Below, in pieces: positions 1 to 5,577 of a stretch of DNA of 5,649 bases. Source of the DNA: Bacilli bacterium (GTDB taxonomy: Bacteria; Bacillota_I; Bacilli_A; RF39; UBA660); assembly GCA_022793565.1 (NCBI GenBank), contig JAAWDC010000122.1, positions 1 through 5,649 of the forward strand, written 5' to 3'. The notes below the pieces were generated by a model, which made no database searches, was not told where the DNA came from, and saw nothing but the letters and a program-made list of their open reading frames with translations. Every line of letters begins with the position of its first letter. Positions within the stretch are counted from its first letter, which is position 1. The position numbers and the translations under genes are program-made.

Positions 1-822
1 ACGGTAGATAATATAATAGTAATAGTTAAGAAAATCGTAGATATTTCCTTAGTTTGGTTAATTATATACTATGTATTAAAAAATATAAGAAACAATGTCA
101 AGTTAACGTTACTCTTTAAAGGAGTAGCACTAGTCTTAATTTTAAAAGTGGCAAGTGAAATCTTTGGGCTGACAACAATTGGTTTATTACTAGAATATAT
201 AATGATGTGGGGACCACTCGCATTGATTATTATTTTCCAACCAGAAATAAGAAATGTTTTAGAACAGTTAGGAAGAACCCAACTCTTAGGACGACATAAA
301 GTATTAACGGTAGATGAAAGAGAAAGATTAGTCTATGAAATTGTTCAAACCGTAGATTATTTAAGAAAAGCCAGAATTGGAGCGTTAATTGTTTTAGAAA
401 GAGATACAAGTTTGTCCAATTATATAGAAAAAGCAAAGAAAGTATACGCAGATTTGTCCAGTGATTTACTAATTTCTATTTTCTTTCCTAATAACCCACT
501 TCATGATGGTGGAGTTGTAATTCAAGGGGATAGAATCAGTTGTGCAGGAGCAGTATTCCCAACAAGTAGTAGTTCCAAAGTAAACAAAAAATTTGGAACA
601 AGGCATCGTGCAGCACTTGGAATTGCTGAAGAAAGTGATGCGATCAGTGTTGTAGTCAGTGAGGAAACCGGAAGAATGTCCATTGCTGTAAAGGGAGAAT
701 TATTCTACAATCTATCTTTAGATGATGTGCGAATGATGCTAATTGATGAATTAAGACCAAAACAAGAAGATGAAATGTTAGATGAATTAGATGAGGAAGA
801 GATTTATGAAGAAAATAAGTAA
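1..822 (+). CDS. cdaA: Diadenylate cyclase CdaA (DacA), 5' end outside the window
   Basis: Membrane-bound diadenylate cyclase, which condenses two ATP into c-di-AMP, a second messenger for osmolyte and cell-wall homeostasis. Frame 1 is open from base 1: the first codons encode hydrophobic N-terminal helices (VDISLVWLIIYYVL, then a second span, then a third around WGPLALIIIFQPE) that align with known CdaA. The real start is therefore a few codons upstream; the GTG at 148 is internal. The 273 residues present are close to the usual full length. The DAC domain follows: IGALIVLERD, then PLHDGG (codons 166-171), GTRHRAA (RHR at codons 201-203) and VVSEETG. The usual DGA motif reads DGG here; the RHR motif is intact. 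The C-terminus is an acidic tail (DELDEEE). The last 17 bases overlap cdaR, so the two are very likely co-transcribed and translationally coupled. The family call is secure; catalytic activity is inferred. Confidence 0.95.
   Translation, partial: TVDNIIVIVKKIVDISLVWLIIYYVLKNIRNNVKLTLLFKGVALVLILKVASEIFGLTTIGLLLEYIMMWGPLALIIIFQPEIRNVLEQLGRTQLLGRHKVLTVDERERLVYEIVQTVDYLRKARIGALIVLERDTSLSNYIEKAKKVYADLSSDLLISIFFPNNPLHDGGVVIQGDRISCAGAVFPTSSSSKVNKKFGTRHRAALGIAEESDAISVVVSEETGRMSIAVKGELFYNLSLDDVRMMLIDELRPKQEDEMLDELDEEEIYEENK
794..801 (+). promoter_or_regulatory. Ribosome binding site choosing the cdaR start
   Basis: AGGAAGAG lies inside the end of cdaA and ends four bases before the ATG at 806. The alternative ATG at 791 has no purine-rich Shine-Dalgarno upstream, and the ATG at 824 has only a weak GAAGAAAA. 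This favours the start at 806 and fits translational coupling with cdaA. Confidence 0.6.
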
Positions 823-2149
823 TATGATTAAAAAGATTCTATTATTCTTCGATAAATGGCTAATTACCCCAATTACAAAAGGGATTTTATCATTTACAGA
901 TTTTACGAAAAATAATGGAAAGGAATTAGAAAAATTTTTAAATAAAAGACAAACTTTAATTGTTTTATCCCTCATTTTTGCATTTGTTATTTTCTTTGTT
1001 GTAGACCAAAACTCTAATACATTAGTCAACAAACAAGCAGAAGTCTTATATAATCGACCAGTAGTTGCAGAATATAATGCTGAGGCATACGTAATCGAGG
1101 GATTGCCAACAACAGCAGATATTACTTTAATTGGATCAAAATCTCAACTATATATAGCAAGACAATATCCAAACAATGGAGTTTCTATTGATTTGACAGG
1201 ACTAAAACCTGGAAGTCATAAAGTAAGTTTAAAATATAATCAAAGTCTATCTTCTATTAATTATAAAATTGATCCATCCTCAGCAACGATAGTAATCTAT
1301 GAAAAAGTACCAGAAACAAGAGAATTGAACTACGATATTCTTCATCAGGACCATTTGGATAAAAAGTTAGCTATTGATAACGTAGATTTAAATAGAAATG
1401 ATGTTATTATTAAAGGAGCAGAATATAAGTTAAAAGAAGTAGCTACTGTAAAAGCTTTGATCGATATCGATAATATCAGTAATATTAAAGCAGGGAATAT
1501 AACGTTATCAGATATTCCACTCATTGCATACGATTCCAAAGGAAAGCCAGTCGATGTAGAAATTGTTCCAGAGACAGTAGAAGCAACGCTTAAAGTTTCT
1601 TCTCCAAGTAAGGAAGTAGAACTTGACATTACTCCGATCGGAGATCTTGCTTTTGGAAAATCAATTAAATCAATCACCGCTTCTGTATCTAAAGTCACAA
1701 TCTATGGAGACAAAAAGATTTTAGACACAATTAATAAACTTCCTGTTGAAATAGATGTTACAGGCTTAACAGAAAGTAAAGATTATAATATTAATTTGAA
1801 GAAACCATCTGGAATTAGAGATATTAGCTCTAAAACAGTAAATATTAAAGTAGAGTTAGATGATGTAGTTACCAAAGAAATCGAAGGTATTCGAATTACT
1901 CCAATCAATTTGAGTGCAGATCTAAAGGCACAGGCAGCAACAGAAGCAGATATTAAAGCAACTGTTGTAGTCAAAGGAAGTGCAGATGTTATTGCTAGTC
2001 TAGATGAGAATTCAATTTCAGCAACAGTAGATCTTAAAAATTATACAGAAGGAGAATACGAGGTAGATGTTATCGTATCAGGTTCTGATATAAGAGTAAG
2101 TTATGAGTCAAAAACAAAACGTGTCCGTATAAAGATTTTACCTAAATAG
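806..2149 (+). CDS. cdaR: CdaR (YbbR-domain) regulator of CdaA
   Basis: Membrane-anchored extracytoplasmic partner that modulates the cyclase CdaA; the family is defined by repeated YbbR domains. From the ATG at 806 the protein has 447 residues: a basic cytoplasmic segment of about 49 residues, one transmembrane helix (about 50-66, LIVLSLIFAFVIFFVVD), then four YbbR-like beta-rich repeats at roughly 77-167, 173-265, 268-351 and 355-445. Repeat hallmarks are phrases such as EGLPTTADITLIGSK, IDLTGLKPG, VDVTGL-type strands and VDLKNYTEGEYEVDV. Length and four repeats match typical CdaR (about 450-480 residues). The cytoplasmic segment before the helix is longer than the roughly ten residues common in Bacillus-type CdaR. 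The gene overlaps cdaA by 17 bases; glmM, the usual third gene, does not follow. A terminator hairpin begins just after the TAG stop. A start at 791 would add five residues. Confidence 0.92.
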   Translation: MKKISNMIKKILLFFDKWLITPITKGILSFTDFTKNNGKELEKFLNKRQTLIVLSLIFAFVIFFVVDQNSNTLVNKQAEVLYNRPVVAEYNAEAYVIEGLPTTADITLIGSKSQLYIARQYPNNGVSIDLTGLKPGSHKVSLKYNQSLSSINYKIDPSSATIVIYEKVPETRELNYDILHQDHLDKKLAIDNVDLNRNDVIIKGAEYKLKEVATVKALIDIDNISNIKAGNITLSDIPLIAYDSKGKPVDVEIVPETVEATLKVSSPSKEVELDITPIGDLAFGKSIKSITASVSKVTIYGDKKILDTINKLPVEIDVTGLTESKDYNINLKKPSGIRDISSKTVNIKVELDDVVTKEIEGIRITPINLSADLKAQAATEADIKATVVVKGSADVIASLDENSISATVDLKNYTEGEYEVDVIVSGSDIRVSYESKTKRVRIKILPK

Positions 2150-2151
2150 AA

Positions 2152-2179
2152 AAAAACCACTTTGAAAAAAGTGGTTTTT
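2152..2179 (+). terminator. Bidirectional intrinsic terminator between cdaR and the DUF378 gene
   Basis: A perfect 12-bp stem (AAAAACCACTTT, 2152-2163, with AAAGTGGTTTTT, 2168-2179) closes a GAAA loop. The T-run on the right arm ends cdaR transcripts, and the A-run on the left arm (2151-2156) supplies a U-tract for transcripts arriving from the minus strand. It sits two bases after the cdaR stop and about 25 bases beyond the stop of the convergent gene. Confidence 0.9.
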
Positions 2180-2204
2180 CTATTCCAAAAGAAGAAAGGA
2201 AATG

Positions 2205-2402
2205 TTAGTCATCCCAGTCTTCGAATAATAAGCTAATATTGATAATACCAGCGATTCCAACTAATACGTAGACAATTCTAGTAATTACATTTTCAGTTCC
2301 AAACATAGTTTCAACTAAATTAAAGTCAAAAAGTCCAAGTAAACCCCAGTTAAGAGCACCGATAATTGTAAATACTAAGCATACTTTTTGTAATGTTTTC
2401 AT
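2205..2402 (-). CDS. DUF378 family small membrane protein
   Basis: Small integral membrane protein of 65 residues, the usual size for DUF378 (YuzA-like) proteins, whose function is unknown. Two hydrophobic spans are visible, about residues 5-27 and 42-61. The family signatures are present: GALNWGLLGLFDF at the end of the first span and ITRIVYVLVGIAGI in the second. The C-terminus is acidic (EDWDD). A strong ribosome binding site (AGGAGG, bases 2409-2414 on this strand) lies six bases before the ATG. It is convergent with cdaR and divergent from the lipoprotein gene, so it is probably transcribed alone. A possible -10 element (TAATAT, 2428-2433) has no good -35 and lies inside a perfect palindrome. 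Confidence 0.88.
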   Translation of the reverse strand: MKTLQKVCLVFTIIGALNWGLLGLFDFNLVETMFGTENVITRIVYVLVGIAGIINISLLFEDWDD

Positions 2403-2422
2403 TTTCTTCCTCCTTTGTTAAT

Positions 2423-2436
2423 TTCTAATATTAGAA
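2423..2436. repeat. 14-bp perfect palindrome upstream of the DUF378 gene
   Basis: TTCTAATATTAGAA is a perfect 14-bp palindrome located 20-34 bases upstream of the DUF378 start codon. It overlaps the most plausible -10 element for that gene (TAATAT, reading on the minus strand). Its position suits an operator for a dimeric regulator, but no regulator is identified. A related dyad occurs in the second tRNA-Ile promoter (4348-4362). Confidence 0.5.
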
Positions 2437-2456
2437 TAGACAAAAACAAAAAAAAT

Positions 2457-2468
2457 TATTCATGAATA
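2457..2468. repeat. 12-bp perfect palindrome in the divergent intergenic region
   Basis: TATTCATGAATA is perfectly self-complementary over 12 bp. It lies between the divergent DUF378 and lipoprotein genes and covers the weak -35 region (TGAATA) proposed for the lipoprotein promoter. It could be an operator, but short AT-rich palindromes also arise by chance. Confidence 0.4.
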
Positions 2469-2491
2469 TAGGATTTTTTTTTTCATATAAT
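2463..2491 (+). promoter_or_regulatory. Probable promoter of the lipoprotein gene
   Basis: A perfect -10 TATAAT (2486-2491) lies 27 bases before the ATG. At 17-bp spacing the -35 is TGAATA (2463-2468), which matches the TTGACA consensus at only three positions. The spacer contains an uninterrupted run of ten T (2474-2483). Transcription would begin near 2498, giving a leader of about 20 bases that contains the GAGGTGA ribosome binding site (2508-2514). Confidence 0.5.
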
Positions 2492-2518
2492 GAAATGAAA
2501 GACAGTTGAGGTGATGTT

Positions 2519-3604
2519 ATGAAAAAGAAAATCTTAGTATTACTAATAGGAATTTGCCTTTTTTTAACAGGATGTTTTGGAAATGGTAAAAAGAATATTT
2601 TAAAAGATTTTCAAAAAAAATATGAGGATCTAAAAGCATATCAGTTAGAAGGAAATTTAGAAATTTTAAATAATGAGGATGTATTTCAATATGAAGTAAA
2701 AGTATCTTATCAGAAAAAGGACAAATTTAATGTTAGTTTAAAAAATAAAGCCAATAATCATGAACAAATTATTTTGAAAAATGAAAATGAAGTTTATGTG
2801 TTAACACCATCATTAAATAAAAGTTTTAAGTTTCAAAGTGAATGGCCATATAATAATTCTCAGGTATATTTAATTCAATCGATCTTAGAAGACATTCTAG
2901 ATGATGATAATCGTACGATTACAGAAAGTGGAGAACAGTATATAATTGAGTCTACTGTAAACTATCCAAATAATAGAAAGTTAGTAAATCAAGTCGTAAC
3001 TTTAGATAGTGATTTGAACATAAAAAGTGTAAAAGTTGTCGATGAACAAGGAACAGAACAAATGAAAATGACATTTACAAAAATAGATTTAAATCCAAGT
3101 ATTGATCGTAGCAAATTCGATATTAATGAAATTATGACGGAAAATACAAAAGTACCTAATCAAACACCAACACCTGGAACAACACCAACTCCATCTCCTG
3201 GAACAACACAAACTCCGTCTCCAAACCCAAGTTCAACTCCGACACCAAATGTACAAACAGGAAGTATTGAAGATGTTATTTATCCACTATATATTCCAAC
3301 AGGAACTGTTTTAACAAATGAAGAAAAAGTATCCAAAACAGATGGAGAAAGAGTAATTATGACATTTGATGGAGAAAAACCATTCCTACTAGTAGAAGAG
3401 ACATCTAGTATTGAAAGTGAATTTTCGATTATTCCAACTTATGGAGAACCATATCTTCTAATCGATACTGTAGGTGCACTAACAGATAGTTCCATCTCTT
3501 GGAGTAGTAATGGAATAGATTACTATATTGTTTCAGACGTAATGAGTCAGGATGAATTAGTAGATATTGCAAGAAGTATTACAGTAGTACCAAATGCTAA
3601 ATAA
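2519..3604 (+). CDS. Lipoprotein with LolA-like and DUF4367-like domains
   Basis: Predicted exported lipoprotein of 361 residues. A signal peptide (MKKKILVLLIGICLF) ends in lipobox LTGC with lipidation at Cys19. Residues about 25-205 resemble the LolA-like fold found in Firmicutes YdcC and GerS-type proteins: an opening helix (ILKDFQKKYEDLKAYQLEG), then alternating strands such as QYEVKVSYQKKDKFNVSL and EVYVLTPSLNKSF, ending DRSKFD. A Pro/Thr/Ser-rich linker spans about 212-245. The C-terminal part (about 250-361) looks like DUF4367: YPLYIPTGT near its start, then YGEPYLLIDT, ISWSSNGIDYYIVS and DELVDIARSI. LolA-like plus a C-terminal domain recalls YdcC and, more distantly, RseB. The ligand is unknown; an envelope-stress or lipid-binding role is inference only. 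It has its own likely promoter and terminator, so it is monocistronic. The start is supported by GAGGTGA four bases upstream. The domain calls come from reading motifs, not from a profile search. Confidence 0.8.
   Translation: MKKKILVLLIGICLFLTGCFGNGKKNILKDFQKKYEDLKAYQLEGNLEILNNEDVFQYEVKVSYQKKDKFNVSLKNKANNHEQIILKNENEVYVLTPSLNKSFKFQSEWPYNNSQVYLIQSILEDILDDDNRTITESGEQYIIESTVNYPNNRKLVNQVVTLDSDLNIKSVKVVDEQGTEQMKMTFTKIDLNPSIDRSKFDINEIMTENTKVPNQTPTPGTTPTPSPGTTQTPSPNPSSTPTPNVQTGSIEDVIYPLYIPTGTVLTNEEKVSKTDGERVIMTFDGEKPFLLVEETSSIESEFSIIPTYGEPYLLIDTVGALTDSSISWSSNGIDYYIVSDVMSQDELVDIARSITVVPNAK
3173..3220 (+). repeat. Two tandem copies of a 24-bp unit in the lipoprotein linker
   Basis: Two adjacent 24-bp units, 3173-3196 and 3197-3220, differ at only two bases. 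They encode PGTTPTPS and PGTTQTPS (residues 219-226 and 227-234). The units keep the frame, so copy-number change would lengthen or shorten the linker by eight residues without disrupting the protein. Confidence 0.85.
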
Positions 3605-3614
3605 TAGAAGAAAG

Positions 3615-3653
3615 AAAGCATATAAGTTATTAGCTCTTAACTTATATGCTTTT
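3615..3653 (+). terminator. Intrinsic terminator of the lipoprotein gene
   Basis: A perfect 15-bp stem (3615-3629 with 3638-3652) closes an 8-base loop (TTAGCTCT). The right arm ends in TTTT followed by CTATATAT, so the T-tract is short. It begins 10 bases after the TAA stop. Confidence 0.78.
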
Positions 3654-3697
3654 CTATATATCTACTGAACTTTTATATTTATTTTTTAAATTAAGCA

Positions 3698-3706
3698 TGC
3701 TATAAT
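3698..3706 (+). promoter_or_regulatory. Extended -10 promoter of the thioredoxin-like gene
   Basis: TGCTATAAT gives a perfect TATAAT (3701-3706) with an upstream TG in the extended -10 position. At 17-bp spacing the -35 region is TTTATT (3678-3683), which is poor, as is usual for extended -10 promoters. Transcription would start near 3713, only about 14 bases before the ATG at 3727. Confidence 0.65.
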
Positions 3707-3715
3707 TCTAGTTGT

Positions 3716-3722
3716 AGGTGAT
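3716..3722 (+). promoter_or_regulatory. Ribosome binding site choosing the start at 3727
   Basis: AGGTGAT matches the anti-Shine-Dalgarno and sits four bases before the ATG at 3727. The lipoprotein gene has the same arrangement (GAGGTGATGTTATG). The GTG at 3718 and ATG at 3721 overlap this site and are unlikely starts. Confidence 0.7.
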
Positions 3723-3726
3723 GATT

Positions 3727-4263
3727 ATGCAGAAAAAAAAGAAACAAAAATTAAATTATGGAAATAGCTACGGTTCTGAAAATGAAATTTCTAAAATTAT
3801 AAAAATCTTAATAGGACTATGCGCTTTTCTGATCGTATTCTACTTTTTAGCTCTCCTAATGACTGGGGAAATAAAGCTAGGTGGAAAAGGAAATCAAGAT
3901 GAGAAAAAAGTTGAGATTCAGTACGATGAGATTATTGCGGGAGAAACTTTTACAAAAGAGGAAGAAGAATACTATGTCTTTTATTTCAATTTCACAGAAA
4001 AACTATCATCAACATACTTTTTATATAGAGATTCGTATGTTGAAAAAGAAGAACATCTTCCAATGTATCTAGTAGATTTAGAAAAAGGATTCAATAAAGG
4101 ACACGTTACGAAAGATCAAGAAGAACGAGAAGATCATCCAGAGAATATAGAGGCATTAAAAGTGACAAGTCCAACAATTATAAAAATAAAAGATAAAAAA
4201 GTAGTAGAGAGAGTAGAAGGAAAAGATGAAGTAGTCGAGTTATTAAAAGAGCTAAATAAATAG
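3727..4263 (+). CDS. Membrane-anchored thioredoxin-like protein lacking CxxC
   Basis: Protein of 178 residues that I do not recognise as a named family. A lysine-rich cytoplasmic N-terminus (MQKKKKQKLN) precedes one transmembrane helix at about 25-46 (IKILIGLCAFLIVFYFLALLM). The positive charge before the helix predicts the rest is outside the cell. The outer domain reads like a divergent thioredoxin fold: strand EYYVFYFN (81-88), a helix-like stretch to about 108, strand MYLVDLE (113-119), then VTSPTIIKIKDKKVVERVEG (146-165). In that last segment SPT resembles the cis-proline loop, and the final strands and helix (DEVVELLKEL) follow as in thioredoxins. No cysteine occurs in this domain; the only one (Cys32) is in the membrane helix, so disulfide exchange is not expected. 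It has its own promoter and a terminator at the stop codon. The membrane topology is fairly secure; the fold is an inference that needs structure prediction. Confidence 0.75.
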   Translation: MQKKKKQKLNYGNSYGSENEISKIIKILIGLCAFLIVFYFLALLMTGEIKLGGKGNQDEKKVEIQYDEIIAGETFTKEEEEYYVFYFNFTEKLSSTYFLYRDSYVEKEEHLPMYLVDLEKGFNKGHVTKDQEEREDHPENIEALKVTSPTIIKIKDKKVVERVEGKDEVVELLKELNK

Positions 4264-4271
4264 CTTTTTTT
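4246..4271 (+). terminator. Terminator overlapping the end of the thioredoxin-like gene
   Basis: The last coding bases AAAGAGCTA (4246-4254) pair with TAGCTTTTT (4261-4269), giving a 9-bp stem with one G-U pair and a 6-base loop. Seven T follow from 4265 to 4271. The TAG stop (4261-4263) forms the start of the right arm. Confidence 0.7.
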
Positions 4272-4290
4272 ATAAAAATCAAAAAAAATA

Positions 4291-4319
4291 TTGACTATTC
4301 AAAAAGCCTATTATATAAT
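4291..4319 (+). promoter_or_regulatory. Promoter P1 of tRNA-Ile
   Basis: TTGACT (4291-4296) and TATAAT (4314-4319) are separated by exactly 17 bp. This is the best sigma-A-type match in the window. Transcription would begin near 4326, about 70 bases before the mature tRNA, so a 5' leader would be removed by RNase P. Confidence 0.85.
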
Positions 4320-4343
4320 TAAAACGTTCCTGTTAAAAAGCAC

Positions 4344-4372
4344 TTGCATTCTAAAATAGAATAGTGTAAAAT
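4344..4372 (+). promoter_or_regulatory. Promoter P2 of tRNA-Ile
   Basis: TTGCAT (4344-4349) and TAAAAT (4367-4372) are 17 bp apart, with a predicted start near 4379, about 17 bases before the tRNA. It lies 53 bp downstream of P1, forming tandem promoters like those of many stable RNA genes. An inverted repeat fills its spacer. Confidence 0.7.
4348..4362. repeat. Inverted repeat in the P2 spacer
   Basis: ATTCTA (4348-4353) and TAGAAT (4357-4362) are perfect inverted copies separated by AAA. The dyad lies between the -35 and -10 of P2, where a bound protein would block or reshape the promoter. It shares the TTCTA/TAGAA half-sites with the palindrome at 2423-2436. Confidence 0.45.
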
Positions 4373-4395
4373 GAAAACAGTGAATCGTTCTAAAT

Positions 4396-4472
<77 letters not shown>

Positions 4473-4482
4473 TTTAGATGAT

Positions 4483-4516
4483 AAAGGATACCAATAGAGT
4501 ATCCTTTTTATTTTTT
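4483..4516 (+). terminator. Terminator or attenuator between tRNA-Ile and the ATP-grasp gene
   Basis: AAAGGATAC (4483-4491) pairs perfectly with GTATCCTTT (4499-4507) around a 7-base loop, followed by TTTTT A TTTTTT (4505-4516). It has the full form of an intrinsic terminator for the tRNA transcript. The ribosome binding site of the next gene starts within a few bases, so partial readthrough may feed that gene. Confidence 0.8.
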
Positions 4517-4532
4517 GTAGAGGAGGTCTTCT

Positions 4533-5426
4533 ATGGAAAATTTTCATAAAATAATTAAAGAAATTTGCCTAGAAAAGAAAATAGATTTAAAAATATTATC
4601 CAAAGGTTGGATTTGTTATTTAGAAAGGGAACAACAGATCCGGTATATTGTAGGATACAAATTTGATTTAAATAGTCACGGAATTGGTGAAATTTTAGAT
4701 GATAAATATGCTTTTTATGAATTGTTATTAGAAAAAAAATATCCAAGTATTGAGTATCATATTATTTTTAGAGAAACAGAAAAAGAACATATAGAGAAAC
4801 TTTTTGATCGATATTATCAAAATGTCGTATTGAAGTCAAACACAGGTACTTGTGGTAGAGAAGTATTTCATATTAAAAAGAAAGAACAATTACTAGAGTG
4901 TATAGATCGGTTATTGAAAAAACATTTTTCAATTAGTCTCTGTCCTTTTTACGAAATTCAATTTGAATATCGAGTAATCATATTAGATGGAAAAACTAAA
5001 ATTATTTATGGAAAAAAGAAACCGATAGTAATAGGTGATGGAAAATCAAGTATTAAACAATTATTAGAAAAACAAAATCCTTTCTTTTTTAAAAATATAG
5101 ATTTACCAAGTGAATTAAATAGAATCTTACCAGAGAATGATATCTATGAGTATCACTGGCAGTTTAACCTATCTCAAGGAGCTAGTCTTTTTGAAGTTAA
5201 AGATAATGATCTAAAAGAAAAGCTATCACAATTAGCAGAATCTATTGCGAAAGACTTTGGAATGACTTTTTGTAGTATTGATATAATTCAGACCAAAGAG
5301 GATCAGTTGCTAGTTATGGAAGCAAATAGTGGAGTAATGATGGATCAGTTTATAAAACAGTATCCCAATGGATATGAAGTAGCTAAGAATATTTATAAAG
5401 AGGCAATCGATAAAATGTTTCCATAA
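4533..5426 (+). CDS. ATP-grasp domain protein (carboxylate-amine ligase type)
   Basis: Protein of 297 residues with the ATP-grasp fold, whose enzymes activate a carboxylate with ATP and join it to an amine. Motifs in order: DDKYAFYELLLEKKYPS (56-72), the segment that precedes ATP-grasp domains; VVLKSNTGTCGREVF (98-112), with likely ATP-binding Lys101 and a flexible Gly loop; YEIQFEYRVIILDGK (140-154); KKPIVIGDGKSSIKQLL (162-178), reminiscent of cyanophycin synthetase and the GshF ATP-grasp part; and SIDI (248-251) with VMEANSG (261-267), where Asp250, Glu263 and Asn265 are the expected Mg-ATP ligands. All core residues seem present, so activity is likely, but the substrates are unknown. The closest general description is a RimK/cyanophycin-synthetase-like ligase lacking other domains. 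AGAGGAGGT (4519-4527) gives a strong ribosome site. No substrate-peptide or partner gene is visible. There is no space for a conventional promoter between the tRNA terminator and this gene, and no clear terminator follows. Confidence 0.88.
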   Translation: MENFHKIIKEICLEKKIDLKILSKGWICYLEREQQIRYIVGYKFDLNSHGIGEILDDKYAFYELLLEKKYPSIEYHIIFRETEKEHIEKLFDRYYQNVVLKSNTGTCGREVFHIKKKEQLLECIDRLLKKHFSISLCPFYEIQFEYRVIILDGKTKIIYGKKKPIVIGDGKSSIKQLLEKQNPFFFKNIDLPSELNRILPENDIYEYHWQFNLSQGASLFEVKDNDLKEKLSQLAESIAKDFGMTFCSIDIIQTKEDQLLVMEANSGVMMDQFIKQYPNGYEVAKNIYKEAIDKMFP

Positions 5427-5523
5427 GGCGAAAAAATAAAGATAAAGAAATAAATTAAATAGACTTGGATATACTATAAATAATTCAAAATCAAAAGGAA
5501 ATACAAAAATTTAAAAAAAAGTA

Positions 5524-5552
5524 TTGCCAAAGAGGATTTTGTATTATATAAT
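5524..5552 (+). promoter_or_regulatory. Promoter of tRNA-Asn
   Basis: TTGCCA (5524-5529) and TATAAT (5547-5552) are 17 bp apart, a good sigma-A-type match. Transcription would begin near 5559, about 19 bases before the tRNA. Bases 5427-5523 are very A-rich and show no gene, hairpin or convincing second promoter; TATACT at 5470-5475 lacks a usable -35. Confidence 0.82.
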
Positions 5553-5577
5553 GAAATAGCTTTATGTAAATTGTGTT

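Noticed and set aside
12..17. TATAAT near the window start as a promoter
   Set aside because: It lies inside the coding sequence for the CdaA N-terminus and has no matching -35 in view.
230..436. Minus-strand open frame inside cdaA
   Set aside because: It is a shadow of the cdaA reading frame, with a low-complexity Phe/Leu-rich translation and no ribosome binding site.
148..822. GTG at 148 as the start of the cyclase gene
   Set aside because: The frame is open to base 1 and encodes the first membrane helices of CdaA; starting at 148 would remove them.
1345..1974. Minus-strand open frames inside cdaR (1345-1698 and 1783-1974)
   Set aside because: They are antisense to well-conserved YbbR repeats and show no family motifs or ribosome sites.
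791..2149. ATG at 791 as the cdaR start
   Set aside because: It has no ribosome binding site, and AGGAAGAG lies just before the ATG at 806. It remains possible but is less likely.
3173..3220. CRISPR-like repeats
   Set aside because: There are only two adjacent coding units with no spacer; they encode a Pro/Thr linker.
3881..4072. Overlapping plus-strand frame in the thioredoxin-like gene
   Set aside because: Lys-rich shadow translation inside a gene with its own promoter, ribosome site and terminator.
4348..4362. PerR/Fur-type box in the tRNA-Ile P2 spacer
   Set aside because: The arms run as ATTCTA...TAGAAT, the reverse orientation to a TTATAAT-N-ATTATAA-type box, so no Fur-family assignment is made.
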